Position numbers and translations under genes: made by a program. Below, in pieces: positions 1-13,015 of a stretch of DNA of 64,000 bases; position 1 is the first letter of the stretch; every line of letters starts with the position of its first letter. This DNA comes from Apostichopus japonicus. Its lineage: Eukaryota > Echinodermata > Holothuroidea > Aspidochirotida > Stichopodidae. Below the pieces are notes generated by a model. The model was not told the DNA's origin. It made no database searches and saw only the letters and a list, made by a program, of their open reading frames with translations. The stretch covers positions 20,650,666 through 20,714,665 of the forward strand of contig NC_092579.1 in assembly GCF_037975245.1 (NCBI RefSeq), written 5' to 3'.

Positions 1-1083
1 CACGTACTTTCCCTTAGAGGCTACAAATAAGCAATTATCTACCCCTTCCTCCCATCCCCTCCCCCCCCCCACAGTAGCCAAACTGTTCAGAGATGTACTA
101 CCTATTTAAAAACAAAATCATCCTCATTATCATCCTCTTAGAAAGATATTAAATCAAGGAAACCAACTCTATTTTTGCTGCAGTTGATGTTTGCATTTTC
201 TTTTATTTATTAATTTTTTTTAACCAACCATACCACCCAAATAATCTCTGACCAAGTGAGTACCCATAACAGAGAAACAAACTGCCACAGAAGAAAAAGA
301 AAGTAAAGTGGTTTTCCTATAGTGATGATAATCAGACGACAGTAAAGTAAGAGAGAGAGATAGTTAAGGGCAGCATTTTGGTTTCACTTTTAAAATTATA
401 GTATTAGCAGGCACTGACCATCTGCTATGCGGTTTCAGTCGGGCTACGTCAAAGGTGATTTATCACCGGGTTGATATTTACCCTGAACTAGAATTGTTAA
501 ATGTCATTAGATTGCAGCTTCTTTGCATTCTGTCAGCCAGGTGAGATCCTACTGTCTGTGTAATATCCAAATGCCTACAGGGATAGTAATATAGCACATT
601 GGCTTTAAGTAGTTAATGCCTCATTGCCTAGCAACAGTTAATTAAACTTGCCTTTCAACACAAGGTAAAGTTTTGTCTTGAACAGAATGGGAAAAGAGGA
701 AAAAAAAAACAGGGTTTTGGGGTCAGTCATACATCTTCGGTTAATATCTGGCTTTTCTCTTTCCCTGAGACAAATTGTCTCATTTCATTTGCCAGTTTGA
801 TCCAGTGTTGTGTGGGTAACAGGATTCTGGTATTGCTTGGACACGGCTTTGTAAACTTGATGTATTTTCAGTCTTGGGTGAAGGCCTGTTAGTCTATCAG
901 CAGTGAGAAAAGCGACATCAGTTGATATCTTACAAGAAGTTCTTTCATGTTTATTGTAATAACTCTCAACCGCAAAAGAATTTTAGTCTTTTGAACATTA
1001 TTCCCATAACTACAATTTGAGTTACTGCAACTCTCTCCAGATAATAGTCTGATTCTATTTGTGTAATGACAAATGCACATACT
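1..1083. other. non-coding flank
   Basis: I see no coding exon or recognisable element here. It is AT-rich with a C-run near 61-70 and a short GA-rich stretch near 350-360. Short open frames that run into the minisatellite at the right edge are by-products of the repeat. Confidence 0.5.
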
Positions 1084-2399
1084 TCACACTCCCAGTATAC
1101 TCCACACGTCACACACTTCACACTGTCCACATTCCCCACACACTTCACTCTCCCAGTATACCCACACACTTCACATTGTCCACATTCCCCACACACTTCA
1201 CACTCTCAGTATACTCCCCACACTTCACACTCTCAGTATACTCCACACACTTCACACTCTCAGTATATTCCACCCGCTTCACACTCTCAGTATACTCCAC
1301 CCACTTCACACTCTCAGTATACTCCACACACTTCACACTCTCAGTATATTCCACCCGCTTCACACTCTCAGTATACTCCACCCACTTCACATTCTCAGTA
1401 TACTCCACACACTTCACACTCTCAGTATACTCCACACACTTTCACACTTCACACTCCCAGTATACTCTACACACTTCACACTCTCAGTATATTCCACCCG
1501 CTTCACACTCTCAGTATACTCCACCCACTTCACATTCTCAGTATACTCCACACACTTCACACTCTCAGTATACTCCACACACTTTCACACATCACACTCC
1601 CAGTATACCCTACACACTTCACACTCTCAGTATACTCCACACACTTCACACTCTCAGTATACTCCACCCACTTCACACTCTCAGTATACTCCACACACTT
1701 CACACTCTCAGTATACTCCACCCACTTCACACTCTCAGTATACTCCACACACTTCACACTCTCAGTATACTCCACCCACTTCACACTCTCAGTATACTCC
1801 ACACACTTCACACTCTCAGTATACTCCACCCACTTCACACTCTCAGTATACTCCACACACTTCACACTCTCAGTATACTCCACCCACTTCACACTCTCAG
1901 TATACTCCACACACTTCACACTCTCAGTATATTCCACCCGCTTCACACTCTCAGTATACTCCACCCACTTCACATTCTCAGTATACTCCACACACTTCAC
2001 ACTCTCAGTATACTCCACACACTTTCACACTTCACACTCCCAGTATACTCTACACACTTCACACTCTCAGTATATTCCACCCGCTTCACACTCTCAGTAT
2101 ACTCCACCCACTTCACATTCTCAGTATACTCCACACACTTCACACTCTCAGTATACTCCACACACTTTCACACATCACACTCCCAGTATACCCTACACAC
2201 TTCACACTCTCAGTATACTCCACACACTTCACACTCCCAGTATACTCTACACACTTCACACTCTCAGTATATTCCACACACTTCACACTCCCAGTTTACT
2301 CCACACACTTCACACTCCCAGTTTACTCCACACACTTCACACCCTCAGTATACTCCACACAATCCATACTCTCCACAGTCGCCACACACTTCACACAAC
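1084..2399. repeat. 27-bp minisatellite with higher-order structure
   Basis: About 48 tandem copies of a 27-bp unit, core CACTTCACACTCTCAGTATA followed by CTCCACA. Because 27 is a multiple of three and the unit has no stop codon in most frames, long spurious open frames run through it on both strands, translating to a 9-residue repeat (SHSQYTPHT in one frame). Unit variants (CCACACA, CCACCCA, ATTCCACCCG) alternate regularly at 1630-1920. Interrupted units containing CTTTCACAC occur at 1438, 1581, 2021 and 2164; the first and third, and the second and fourth, are 583 bp apart, so a block of about 583 bp was itself duplicated. I do not regard any of these frames as a gene. Confidence 0.95.
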
Positions 2400-5244
2400 T
2401 TGCATAATTTATGACGTCACCTACTGTACTTCAGCATCAACAGGGTACAGTACCTGTTGGGCACTAGCACACATTGAAGCCTTGTACTTTGAAAATCAAG
2501 CTGAACATTTAACAATCAGCCTACCACATGTCCATAGTAGATGTATCTAGCTACTTGTAACTTTACACATATAGAGCTAAAATGATACATGGCTATTACA
2601 TTGAGGCTACTTACCAGCTAATTAACTTCCTGGACAAGAAGAATAATTTATATGCCAGGTTTAATGAAGTAATCCCAAGGCGGTGAAATGGCATGTTTTC
2701 CTTGCCAGTTAACAACACAAAGATCCTTGTAATGCACAAAATATGTTAGGTTATAAAGTAAAGTTAATATGCTATGAAAGGACTGTAGGCTTTGTATTTG
2801 TTGTGAAAATAGAAGAGACATTATTGGTATATTGAACACTTGTTGTAACTGACAATCTAACATTATTGGCATTATTATTATTAATTATTGATATTTAAAT
2901 CCATAATACAAAAATTAAAACCGGGAAATAAGAAACAACTTCGAAAGATCAAAGAAATTATTGCTAGAATTGGTTTGAATCCCACCAACCTCTGGGATTT
3001 CAGAGCGTATAAACTGTCCCAAGATCCAAGATGTAAAACGCTAAGCAAATTTTGCTCACAAAAAGTGTAGTGTTCTTCCTGGGTGGTAGATTCGGAAGGA
3101 GGTGTAAGTGGGCGAGGGCACAGTGCTAAAACGTAGTTAGGTAGATGGGAAAGTGCAGATGTGGAGTGGGAGAGGAGTAAGTATCGTCGCTCATATATCC
3201 TCAAACCAGTAAGTTTAGGGAAGTTTCAGTGCGTATGAACTGTTGAATATTATTTTAGTAATAAAGAAACATGTATTGTTTAATTTAATTTGTACTGATG
3301 TATTTGTATCACAAAGGAGCATTGCATTGCAACCGTATAGCACAAGTTTCCGAAAGTTATTGACGTGTTTGGTTCCTCCTAGCAGTAAAATTAACTGTCT
3401 TTCTTTACATTTTACAGGTTGTTTACTTCATGAGCACAACTTTTCAATGACTTGTCCTCAACATAAGGTAGGTTCATGACAATGGTTATTCAGATATATA
3501 CATTTATGGTTCTGATGTTTATATAGATATGTAAAATGCTTGTAATTATGCACTCTGTCAAGCAAGGCAGGGCTGGTCTCCATCTCATCCCCCCCCCCAC
3601 GCCTCCCCCCTTAACGACCCATTGAAGATATATCGTGTAAGTGGGTCAGCTTATAATTAAATGTTTAAATGACAGGACTTCCCTGCTCTTTAACATTTAA
3701 TAACACTTTATGGGATACAGGAAATTCCTCTTTCTATGCTATTGAAATTAAAATAATTAAATCGTGAATCTCTTTGTCCAGAAAGCTATGTACAGTAATG
3801 CATGGGCATAAAGGTCTCCCTCCCGAAAATGAAAATATTATGTATCATTGTACTTTGAACAACTTTTGCTTTAAGATAGGTCATAATACTTATACACTAT
3901 GACTGCTTGAAAAGTATGATTGCCGCAGCCTATTCAGTAATAAAGAAACTGGAATTTTACTCGGCTTCTGCACTTCACCAGACTCTTCATAACTGCTATA
4001 GCCAAGATATGAAATAAAAAGACCTCCAATACTGCTCCTCTTGGACATACAACTATAACTAGACACTTCAGGTGGTAGAATGAGGAAGAGGCAGACCGTA
4101 GTAGGTTCACTGGAGGTGACAGGTCACTGTGAGAGGTCACAGTGAGAAGGTTACCAGGTCACTCTAAAAACGGTTGAGTGCAGCAGTTATGAGGAGACAG
4201 ACAACTTTGTTGCTCGTAAATACCCAGACCAGGCGAGTTTTGGAATTCGTGGAAATTTGGACTGCTGAGTTTTGACCCATGAGATGGCAAACTATTAAAT
4301 GCACATTCTGATACTACAGAGTCCGACCCTTGATTAGGGTTGCAAAATGTACAGTTAAACAATACAATCTGTTGTACTTAATGAAATCAACTGACTCATG
4401 ATATTAAAGTCAGTATGGAATATCTTTGACCAATGTTATCAATAAGTCGAATAGCTGTATGACAAAGTCGTTCATTAATTCATCCATGCATTCATTCATT
4501 CCAATTATTTGATTTTGTGTTTTCTATGATCCGCAGAACAAGAAACTTAAGATGCGAGAAGATCCAACATAAGAAACGGAGTAACTAATATCTGTGGATC
4601 CAAGTGTACAAATATCTTTGTGAATGGAGGATCGGACGCACACGTCCGAAGATGGCATTACGGTTTGGGCCGCAGAGGTGGAGATGTCCGACGGAATGTT
4701 ACGCAGAGAAACAGAGAGAGAGAGAGACACGTTGGACAGATTGGATCAAACTGCCTTTCGTTTTAAGCCTTGTATCAGGTGCTGGTCTCAAATACTTACA
4801 TGTGTTTATTAATTTCTCTGATTTCTGGATTTATTCAGGTGAACAGGATGACGGTGTTTGTGATGAAGATGACTTCAGTTGAAAGGATTCATCTCTGTTC
4901 TTGTCTAGAAGACTCTTTAATCGGGCTCTGAGTTCAGATGAGATCTACAGTAGAGCAAACTAAAGATCATGTCGTCGTGCGTGTGTTGGTTGTACGAGAA
5001 ACTTTGTTCCAAGTCATCCGCGGAGCTCTCTGTCAAAGCGAGGTCAGAGGTTACCGAAAAGCAAATGTTTGTGGAAAACTTCCATGTCTGACCATGGCTT
5101 CCAATAAAGTCTTCAATTTTTAAATACGTGGTAAGGAAATTTGTTCCATGGAGCTCTTTTCCGTTCGCTCGCGGTAGCTGTTTTTACCGCTATAAAGCTA
5201 GTGAATACTTTTGCATAAAGCGCTGCGTTTTGATGTCACTATTT

Positions 5245-5291
5245 GGGTCACGTGTGACCCCATGTGTGACCCGTTGGGTCATGTGTGACCC
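5245..5291. promoter_or_regulatory. paired palindromes with E-box core
   Basis: Two near-perfect 16-bp palindromes, GGGTCACGTGTGACCC at 5245-5260 and GGGTCATGTGTGACCC at 5276-5291, with a further GTGTGACCC between them. The first contains CACGTG, the core bound by bHLH-zip factors of the USF/MITF/MYC type. Whether this is a regulatory site or part of a repeat cannot be told from sequence; no gene start is recognisable nearby. Confidence 0.3.
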
Positions 5292-6244
5292 ATTCATACC
5301 ATAACTGGGTAGAGCAATCACATTTATATCATAGCTCTCCAACTTAATATATAAATGCCTCTCGAACTCACTCAACACCATCTTAGTAAAGGGGCTCATG
5401 AAAAAAATGCAAATTCCCCAAGAAAAGAGACACAATCGATGGGTTTGTCCACATCTCGATGATGGAATTATAACTTTCCCATTAAATGTCGTCAGTGTTG
5501 TCTGAGACTTTCCACTCGCTAAATGTCGGTGCGAGATTTCAAGATGACTTTCTTTTTGGAGGTTCTTACCCCTTTAAATTTTTACAAAATTTAGAGGGGT
5601 TTATGTAAGAGAACTAAACTTTTCAATGATGGAAATATAAATGGTTTATGTAGTGTGGATATCAGTGACCACTTTGTGGCATTCTAGCATATTTGGAGGT
5701 AATACTAATGTATCTGTGAACCAAATGATTGGAATGAAAAAGTGAGAAAATAATATCAGTCTGTTTCAAAGAGATCACTTTATGTGTTAGATCTAACAAT
5801 GACTTTGTTTGCAAAGATCTAAATTCTGTGTTTGAACAAACACTTTACACAGGGAATGCCTGCTGCGGCCTTTAAGCCAATGCAGCAGTTATGAGAGGCT
5901 TTCCTAATAACTCTGTGCTTTTAGTTCAAAAGAAGTCAATGGCGGGCTCAAATATCTGGCAAAAATATGTTTTGAAGATCTAAAGAGCTCTCACTTTTGT
6001 TCGAATGATTTTATAACACAATAGAATGTGCGAATGGCTTTACATCTTTGATGGAGGGTTAAAGTTCTTTTTCAATTGAGCAGGAAACAAACAGAAACAA
6101 GGAAAGAAATGGGAGAACTAAACTGGCAGGAGGTTGGTATCTATTAATGCATTTTGCTTTAAAAAACAGTTTCCAACATTTGGTTTTTAGTTACCACCAA
6201 TCTTTGGCAGAATTTTTTTTTTCTTTAATCAAGCCTGAAGAAAA

Positions 6245-6285
6245 CGTTAGACGTTTCTTTTTGTGCGAGACTTCACACCCTTTAA
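6245..6285. mobile_element. end fragment of TTAA-flanked element
   Basis: This stretch ends in GCGAGACTTCACACCCTTTAA and carries GTTAGACGTTTCTTT before it. It closely matches the right terminus of the element at 24608-26127, including the TTAA at the edge. I did not find a matching opposite end, so this is probably a solo or truncated copy of that family. Confidence 0.55.
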
Positions 6286-7726
6286 GTGACTCATCGTCAT
6301 CTAGCCTTTGATATGATGAACCTTATTCTGGTGCCACAGTTCTTTTGTTTTACATCCTTAAACAGAAAAGACAAAGTTTGACTTAGAAGCTGATAGAAAA
6401 TTATTTTGCCCAGTATTGTTTAATAGCTGAATATGTTGTGTGACAAGGGGTGGGTTACTGTAGTTGCTATTTCATGCAAGGGACATGGGTTTATTTTGAA
6501 TATACTTTAGCAAGGCTGTAACATATATCAACATATGTCTGGAGGGAGTTTGAAACTGTGTGAAATTTATAAGGTGTCATTGGAGTTGATAGGAAAGCTA
6601 AACAGCCCCCCCCCCTCTCTCCCCAAATAAAAAATGCTTTTATTTGGTTTGTTTGAAGAAAAAAAAAACCCACATAGTTTGGTTCATACTGCTTGATTTT
6701 AAACAGGTCATGTGTGTCATCTTCGCACGGTGAAAACAAGATTATTGTATTTTCTTAACACAGTCTTGTTCGTAACGTAAACAAACAGTTGAATGTTGTA
6801 ACCCTAGATTGCCCTTGATTCCTCTTGATACTGCTAATCTCAAAGGCGATTGCAAGGCCTGAACGAAGTAAACAAATATTTGTGACAATGCAAGACATTT
6901 TCAGAGCTGTCTGTCGGTGAGAACACTGTGTGAAGTGTGTTTACATGATAATCTTTTGCACCGTTACAATGTATCTTTGCATTAGGTGGAAGCATTGCAA
7001 CATGGCTGCCACAAGGTCCCTTGTTAGGCTAACACATAGTCAAGCGTCGCTCTACTGATTATAAAGAGACCATTACTGTCCCAACTAGCGGTTGGTAAAG
7101 AGACATCAAACCAAGACTCACCCATGCTTTCATTTTTGTTATAAATAACTCTCCTTGATTCCGTGAATGAAAAGGCAAAATGCCAACAAACAATCAAACA
7201 AAAATCAAGAAAGGATTATGTTACCATGGAAACAAGGAGTGCAGCTGCTTAAATCCTAAAGAGCCCTAAGGTGTTGTATGAAAGTAACAATTGTCATGCA
7301 TGATGAACAGGATATTCTGTTAGGCATAATAATTAACTGAAAGATTTTTTTTTTTGGATTTTTTATATGAACACTTCTTATTCATATGTCTTGACATGAT
7401 GAAGGGCATTATGGCACTGATTTCTCACAGTCTTCATCAGTCACTGCCAGTATCTTTCCTTGTCCTGTTTAATTCAGTGGCTGTTTTGTGTCTGTCCTAC
7501 ATAATGTTCAGTTTCAACTTCTGTCGACTTATCGCCAAGGAACCAGAGACTTCTGGTGGTCTAGAATGACAGTATCCTGATAGTGAGAGGTGGTGGATAT
7601 AGTGGTAGTTTAAGCCGTTGTTTATTTAAGAGTCGTGAGTAACATTTTGTTTCCGATCGCTGTGGAATGTCTCGTTTTTATCTCGACCCGAGATCTCTTC
7701 GAGAGCAGACGATTCCCTCTCGGCCT

Positions 7727-7910
7727 TTAGAGAAGTTGTGAATCATGCTCTTCAAGATTCGACTGTCGATATTCGGTATCAGAGGATATTGAAAAGCTAT
7801 CAGCGAAAGTGTCTGTCTCTTCTTCAGGAATGGGAATGTTACACCGTGAAATTGAAAATCGTCTGCCTCTGACTAACGATGCTGATGAGAGGCTTCTGTG
7901 GCATTTACCT
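7727..7910 (-). CDS. candidate terminal exon, unknown gene
   Basis: Read on the minus strand, a long pyrimidine tract ending in CCCCCCTAG is followed by an open 184-bp stretch that ends in TAA at 7727-7729. The translation is serine-rich and acidic (for example IPIPEEETDTFADSFSISS, then SDTEYRQSNLEEHDSQLL and stop), the look of a disordered C-terminus. The exon starts with one base that completes a split codon. A candidate upstream exon at 10364-10426 ends with two bases of a codon, so the phases fit. I do not recognise the family. LRRC45, on the same strand, ends at 13921, so any further exons would need to fit into a few kilobases, which weakens the case. It could also be a chance open frame. 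Confidence 0.35.
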
Positions 7911-10363
7911 CTAGGGGGGAAAGATACAAAACAAGTCACATGAATTGGGTATGGGATGTGGTTTGGTTTGGTTTTATATCACAGAATTTGAAGGTGTGTT
8001 GGTGTGTGTTGTTTTGCTTGAAAGCCGCAAGGATATCTCATGCAGTATATCAATGCATATAACATGATAGCTAAATTATAAACTAAGTGTCTTGAATGAA
8101 GAAAGTGAATCAGTGGTAGTGATGATCTTGATTTCAGTTAACATGTATCAAGGGTATAGTGATATAGGGTTGAGAGAGAGGGGGGGAACAAAGGGGTAGG
8201 GGGATAGGGGGAGTTAAGGAGTAAAGAATAGGGCAGGTTTTTTCTTGGGAAGAGGATGTTTTAAAGGATACTTTCAATATGTTATGTAAATTAGGCAAAA
8301 ATCTACTTTATTTAAAGCTGTCGTTAGAGTGAAACATATAACAACTAGATATTTAAAATGCAGCGGATGAAATGAGAAGTATGCTTGTTTGAAAGTCAGA
8401 TCGGATGTCAGAGTGTTTTGTACATGATGTTGTTCTTAGTATGCTGTTTTGTGTATCTGTTTACAGTTATCATCTCTATGTACTGTGGATGTGGGGCACA
8501 ATTTCTAGCACGACTGAGAATTCCAACTTCTACTCTACCAAGTGAATATTCATAGATACGTATTTTGAAGGCTTAAATTTAAACGGCAACAAAACACTTA
8601 GGATGCTCCCAGGGTTATTTTATTTGGGGTTTTGGGTGAAAGAAAACTAGAGTGATTGGATAATTGAACAGTTTAATATATTCTGATGAAAGGTGGCTTC
8701 ATTTCTTCGCGTCATACACAGTGTCAAGTATCATGTGTTTGTGTGCGGTTTACTAGTTCGGGTCACACCCTACAGTATTTGTCAAATACATCACTGTTAA
8801 AATAATGATGCATATGCGTCTGGGTTTGGAAACTGGGAAATGTTGGTTGTGTTCACACCTTCTGTCGAGGGTGGGGGGGAGGGCACAGCAAGGGGTTAGA
8901 ATCTCTAAATTTGAGCTATAAATGTTGCTGTTGGCACTGACCATACATCATGATGCACATGTTAGTCTTGAAAAAGATCCTGTTTCTGATTATTGTTTTT
9001 CCTTGGAATGGAGAGTTTGAGAAACACAGAATTAATTTAGTCATGACTATTTGTAAAGGTTACACAGTAGTTCTGATTTACGTAAACAGTTCATTGCTGC
9101 TAAATGTTTCACATGGAGAATATTTTGGTTATTGAATATCTGGACTTTTGTGTAAAGTCGAATCACTGGCTGTAGCAATGTATTTTTTTTGGGGGGGGAG
9201 GGAGGGGGTAGGGAGGCTGTGTAAAGAGAAATATAGTGTTGGCATTATGTAGAACTGTTATGTAGTCTGTACAAGTACATTGGTGTTCTCTCTTGCAGAA
9301 GATAAGCTGTAAAGAAATTGAAAGTTTGTAATAATGCAAAGTGTTGTGTACTTAATTTCCATGAAAGTTGCTGCAAGATAATTATTTCCTGCATCTGTTG
9401 TATTTAAAAAAGAAAAAATCCATCCCCAAAATTAGCTGTTCAGTACATTTTTGTGTGCGTGGGGGGGGGGGGGGGGGGGTGGGGGGACATTGTTAATTTA
9501 TGGATTAAATACCCTAGAGCAGTCTCAGCATTTGAGAGATGTGTACAGTACATAGAGATCATGAGCTGCTTCAGTTTTTGAATAATTTAAAGGAAAGGTT
9601 AAATATTTCATAAGCATTAGGTATTTTCCAGCCTTATTTTAAAGCCAGTCTTTGTGTTCAAAACATGTTGTATGTAACATAACCTTACGATTAGTTCAGT
9701 CCTTTCTAATCCAATTTCTATTATGCTGAAAAACTATGCATAGGTTATGATTAAAACAAATATTCATAGTTTTATTTGGCTGCAAGAATCACTCAGTCTT
9801 TAACCATATCAAACAAGAACACATTCTATGCCTCTTGAAAGAAATATTGTAACAGGAAAGCAAGTTGATTTTTGTAAAATATTTGACGTAAAAACTGTTG
9901 TCCCACTAAAAGTTCAAATATTTTTTTTTTTAAAATAAGAAGGGAACTATTTCCTCAGTTAACATAGGAAAAAAAAGGAGCCCTTTGAGTAAAAAAAATA
10001 AGGAGACACGGGTTCTTCACTGGTTTATGACGATAAAAGGCAGAAACACTCCCAGCTTTTTGGAAATTAATGAATTGAAATCCTGTATCTTTAGTGTCCT
10101 AATCATCAGATGGTTTCATATTACCTTAGTTTGCTTCTAGAGTATTGTAAAACATTGCAATTCAAGCAATTTCACCAGTTATGAAAATATCAGTTTTACC
10201 CAGTTTCACAATGTTGAATATCTAGTTATGCCTAGAGTGTAATTTTTAAATACATCTCATCCTTAGCATACCTGCTTTCACTGTTGGATCAAGACAGAAT
10301 ATCCTGAAAAAAGTCATCAGTAGTAGCCACCCTCACCTTACCCCACCCTCCTCCCTCCCCCAC
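7911..10363. other. non-coding region
   Basis: Nothing recognisable apart from G-rich runs (about 8879, 9190, 9462-9486) and A/T homopolymers. If the exons at 7727-7910 and 10364-10426 are real, this is the intron between them. Confidence 0.4.
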
Positions 10364-10426
10364 CTCAAACTTGACAGTTTAACAAAGTTGATGAAATCAT
10401 CATCAGAAATTCCTGGAGGTTCTGAC
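10364..10426 (-). CDS. candidate 63-bp internal exon
   Basis: On the minus strand, TTGTGTAG precedes and GTGGGG follows an open 63-bp stretch that translates to SEPPGISDDDFINFVKLSSL with split codons at both edges. Its right-hand phase matches the candidate terminal exon at 7727-7910. There is no family match, and the evidence is only splice signals plus phase. Confidence 0.22.
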
Positions 10427-11860
10427 CTACACAATGTTATCGGACAGGAGCATAAATTCACCTTAAATGACTCACAATGGAAAATGGCATTGCTGTGATG
10501 GCATACCATTATTTGCCTATCTAGCACACTGAATTAGTGGGTGGGAAGAGGAGGGCATGAGGGCAGAAGAGGGATACTGCTGGCCGTTATGCATGGTTGT
10601 ATGGAACAACATATGCATAGGCATATGCATGATAAGCATAATAATCAGAAAGACTGTCATTTGGTAATGGAGAAAAAAAAAACGAGACTCAAAAGAGAAG
10701 ATTAAAGAAAAGTAAATGGTTGTCCTCAATGCCTGTTTAGTGTATGGCAAGTGTCTGCGCTCTTGTTGGAGAAAAGTTGCTTAATTGGCTAAAGTTTATT
10801 CATTTCACTCATAAAATCTAATAAAAGAGGCAGAAGTTGTATTTCTTTTATATGCTTTTTCTTGTTTTTATTTTTCATGAAAATAGTAAGTCCTTGTACA
10901 TTGTTTACTTTTTTGTTAATGCATTGTTTCTCATTTTCTTTGCTTTCTTCTCAAACAACTGTTTGTATTTAAAAAAAAAAAAATCTCTTTTTTTTTAAAC
11001 TAACAAATACACGGATGCATTTTACATGCAGTATTTGAACCCATTAAGTTTCATACTTTCTCTTAAGACTTTACAAAATGACTTTGTACAGTTAGCCATT
11101 GTCGTACCAAAAATGTACAGGTAAAAAAAAAGAAGTCTTTTCTGGTCTTTATTTATTGTGTTTAGTCAATGTTAAACACTGCAGAAGTAGTGTCCTTTTG
11201 TTGGTTTGACCCACACCTTTCCTCTTCTTTCTTACCCTTGCCACAGTGGCAGAGCGATGGGAAGACTCGGACCCCACCCACCCAAATAATTGTCTGGCCC
11301 TGCAAAATTGTCTATATGCATCCTGAAAGAAATTTGTCAACTTTCATATTTGGCCCAGAATTGACCATTATTGTTAGGTGTTTATGGGGGTTTTTTCTGT
11401 CAAATATTGACCCAAATCCTGACTTTTATTTCTTTCCAAAATCATCCGTGGGATCGGTGGCCCCATTCTGATTTTCTGCCAGTCTATAATTATCCGTTCC
11501 GAGTTTTGAAACAGACCAATTTCATGACAAAATTTCAAATACCATTTTAATGTTTGGAGGCTAAAAATTCCATAGAATGCCCTTTTATAAGTTCAGGAAA
11601 ATACTCTTATGAGTTCTGGGAATACAAAACGAGCATCCAAATTGATATTTGAAAACTTTTATTTTTTGCACGATAATTCAGTAAGGCTTATGGTTTCTTC
11701 AAATTTTGGCCGTTGATTTGGTAAGGCCAAGTTGCCGAAGCCATTTGTGTTGCAAATTCTCTTTACTTTTTGGATCTAAATGTCAACTTATATAGCAAAT
11801 ATCTGACTACAAAAATATCTTGTCGCATAGAGAATTACCTTCATTGCAAACCTTCATTAG
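10427..11860. other. non-coding region
   Basis: AT-rich DNA with homopolymer runs. Around 11245 there is an AGTGGCAGAGCGATGGG string similar to hAT-type transposon ends, but no partner end was found. No gene seen. Confidence 0.4.
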
Positions 11861-12225
11861 GAGGGCGTTGTGGTCAAGGCAGTGGACTTGTGATCTAAGG
11901 ATTACAGGTTCGAGCCCTGGCCAGATCATTGCATTGTGTCCTTGGGCGAGGCGCTTTATCTCTATTGCCTCTCTTCACCCAGGTGTATAAATGGGGACCT
12001 GCGAGGTAACTTGTAAATATAGTTGCGTGCGCCGGTTTGTGGCTGCACCCTATGGGAAGTCCCCCGGGGCACACGTGGTTGTGGTGCCCCAGGAGAGATT
12101 GATTGAATTGTGCACACTTTGGTGTGTAGGTGTGACAAGTTACCAATGACCAGGGGTTAAGTTGTAAAGTCGTGTGAGGAGGCATTAGCCTCATACAAGA
12201 CTGTAAACCTTTAACTTTAAAATTG
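11861..12225 (+). mobile_element. tRNA-derived SINE
   Basis: The head contains a polymerase III A-box-like segment (TGGTCAAGGCAGTGG, 11871-11885) and a B box (GGTTCGAGCCC, 11907-11917) at tRNA-like spacing. After the head come CTTGGGCGAGGCGCTTTA and CCCAGGTGTATAAATGGGG, a core I associate with SINEs of marine invertebrates and the Deu-like central domains of older SINEs; that attribution is from memory. The body runs to an A/T-rich tail near 12220. SINEs have no protein and move using a LINE's reverse transcriptase. The exact ends are uncertain and no clear target duplication was found. Confidence 0.7.
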
Positions 12226-13015
12226 TACTTAGATGCAGGTGGGGAAGGGGTTGGGCAGTATGCCCCAGCTACCTGTCAGGGGTGCAATGCCACAGCCCTC
12301 CAAAAATATATATGAAATCAGTTCAAGGCTTTGCCAAAGATAGCACCATTTTGCATGTAAGCCCCCTAACATAAAAAAAAAATTAGGCCCCTCCCCAGGA
12401 TGGCATTCCCTGCACGGGGCGACAAAGGAAGGCTCTGCCCCGGGGGGCCAACTATTCTAGGTACACCACTGCTTAGATAATGATTTGCAAATGAGAACTG
12501 CTACAGCAGACTTCACAATACAATTTTCCTCACAGAGAATATTTGTATAAAACGAACAGTTTTATTCAAATTCGAAATGAACAAGACATTGATGAACATT
12601 ATAGCTACTACACAAAAGAAAACAGTATAAAACATTGTAATCACTCCATCAATTTGAATAGATGAGAATGAAATAGTAGACAAATCTGTTGGTGACAGAA
12701 AAAAGGCAAGGTAATACTGTCTAATGTCTTGGCTAAACCTACAAATATGTACAGATATTTACAGATATATACATACAAAGTTGCACAAATAAATGGATAA
12801 TACATCGTTCATCAAGGTGACGTAATGACCAAGTATATCAGCTATGCACTGATACTAACCAACAACACTGTCTACAAATTTGATAATTCACTTAAATAAG
12901 GAAGAAAGAGATATAAAAAAAAAAATTAGCAACAACTATTGGCCTCCATGAAACAAGTTTCACTACTTGGTAACTGGCCAGCAGACCTATATCCAGGACA
13001 GTGTATGTATGAAAC
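12226..13015. other. non-coding, possible transposon end
   Basis: At about 12455-12473, read on the minus strand, is CAGTGGTGTACCTAG, similar to the CAGTGGCGTA end of the hAT-like MITEs found elsewhere in the window. No partner end or target duplication was seen. The remainder is AT-rich and featureless. Confidence 0.35.

Larger units (their letters stand above)
2400..7726. other. mostly non-coding region
   Basis: No gene I can support. Short open frames around 2888-3070 and 4604-4882 lack family resemblance; the second ends in an acidic stretch (EQDDGVCDEDDFS) preceded by a possible acceptor, but that is not enough for a call. Two palindromic E-box-like sites lie at 5245-5291 and a transposon end at 6245-6285, both listed separately. 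Confidence 0.4.

Noticed and set aside
1059-2550. Long open frames of 440-490 codons through the minisatellite
   Set aside because: They exist in several frames at once, consist only of the 27-bp repeat translated, and have no non-repetitive coding flank.
2940-3010. tRNA-like GGTTTGAATCCCACC string
   Set aside because: A B-box-like match alone; no A box at the right spacing and no acceptor stem.
4604-4882. 92-codon open frame ending in an acidic tail
   Set aside because: Composition is mixed and partly simple sequence (GAGA run); the possible acceptor before the acidic tail does not join any upstream exon in frame.
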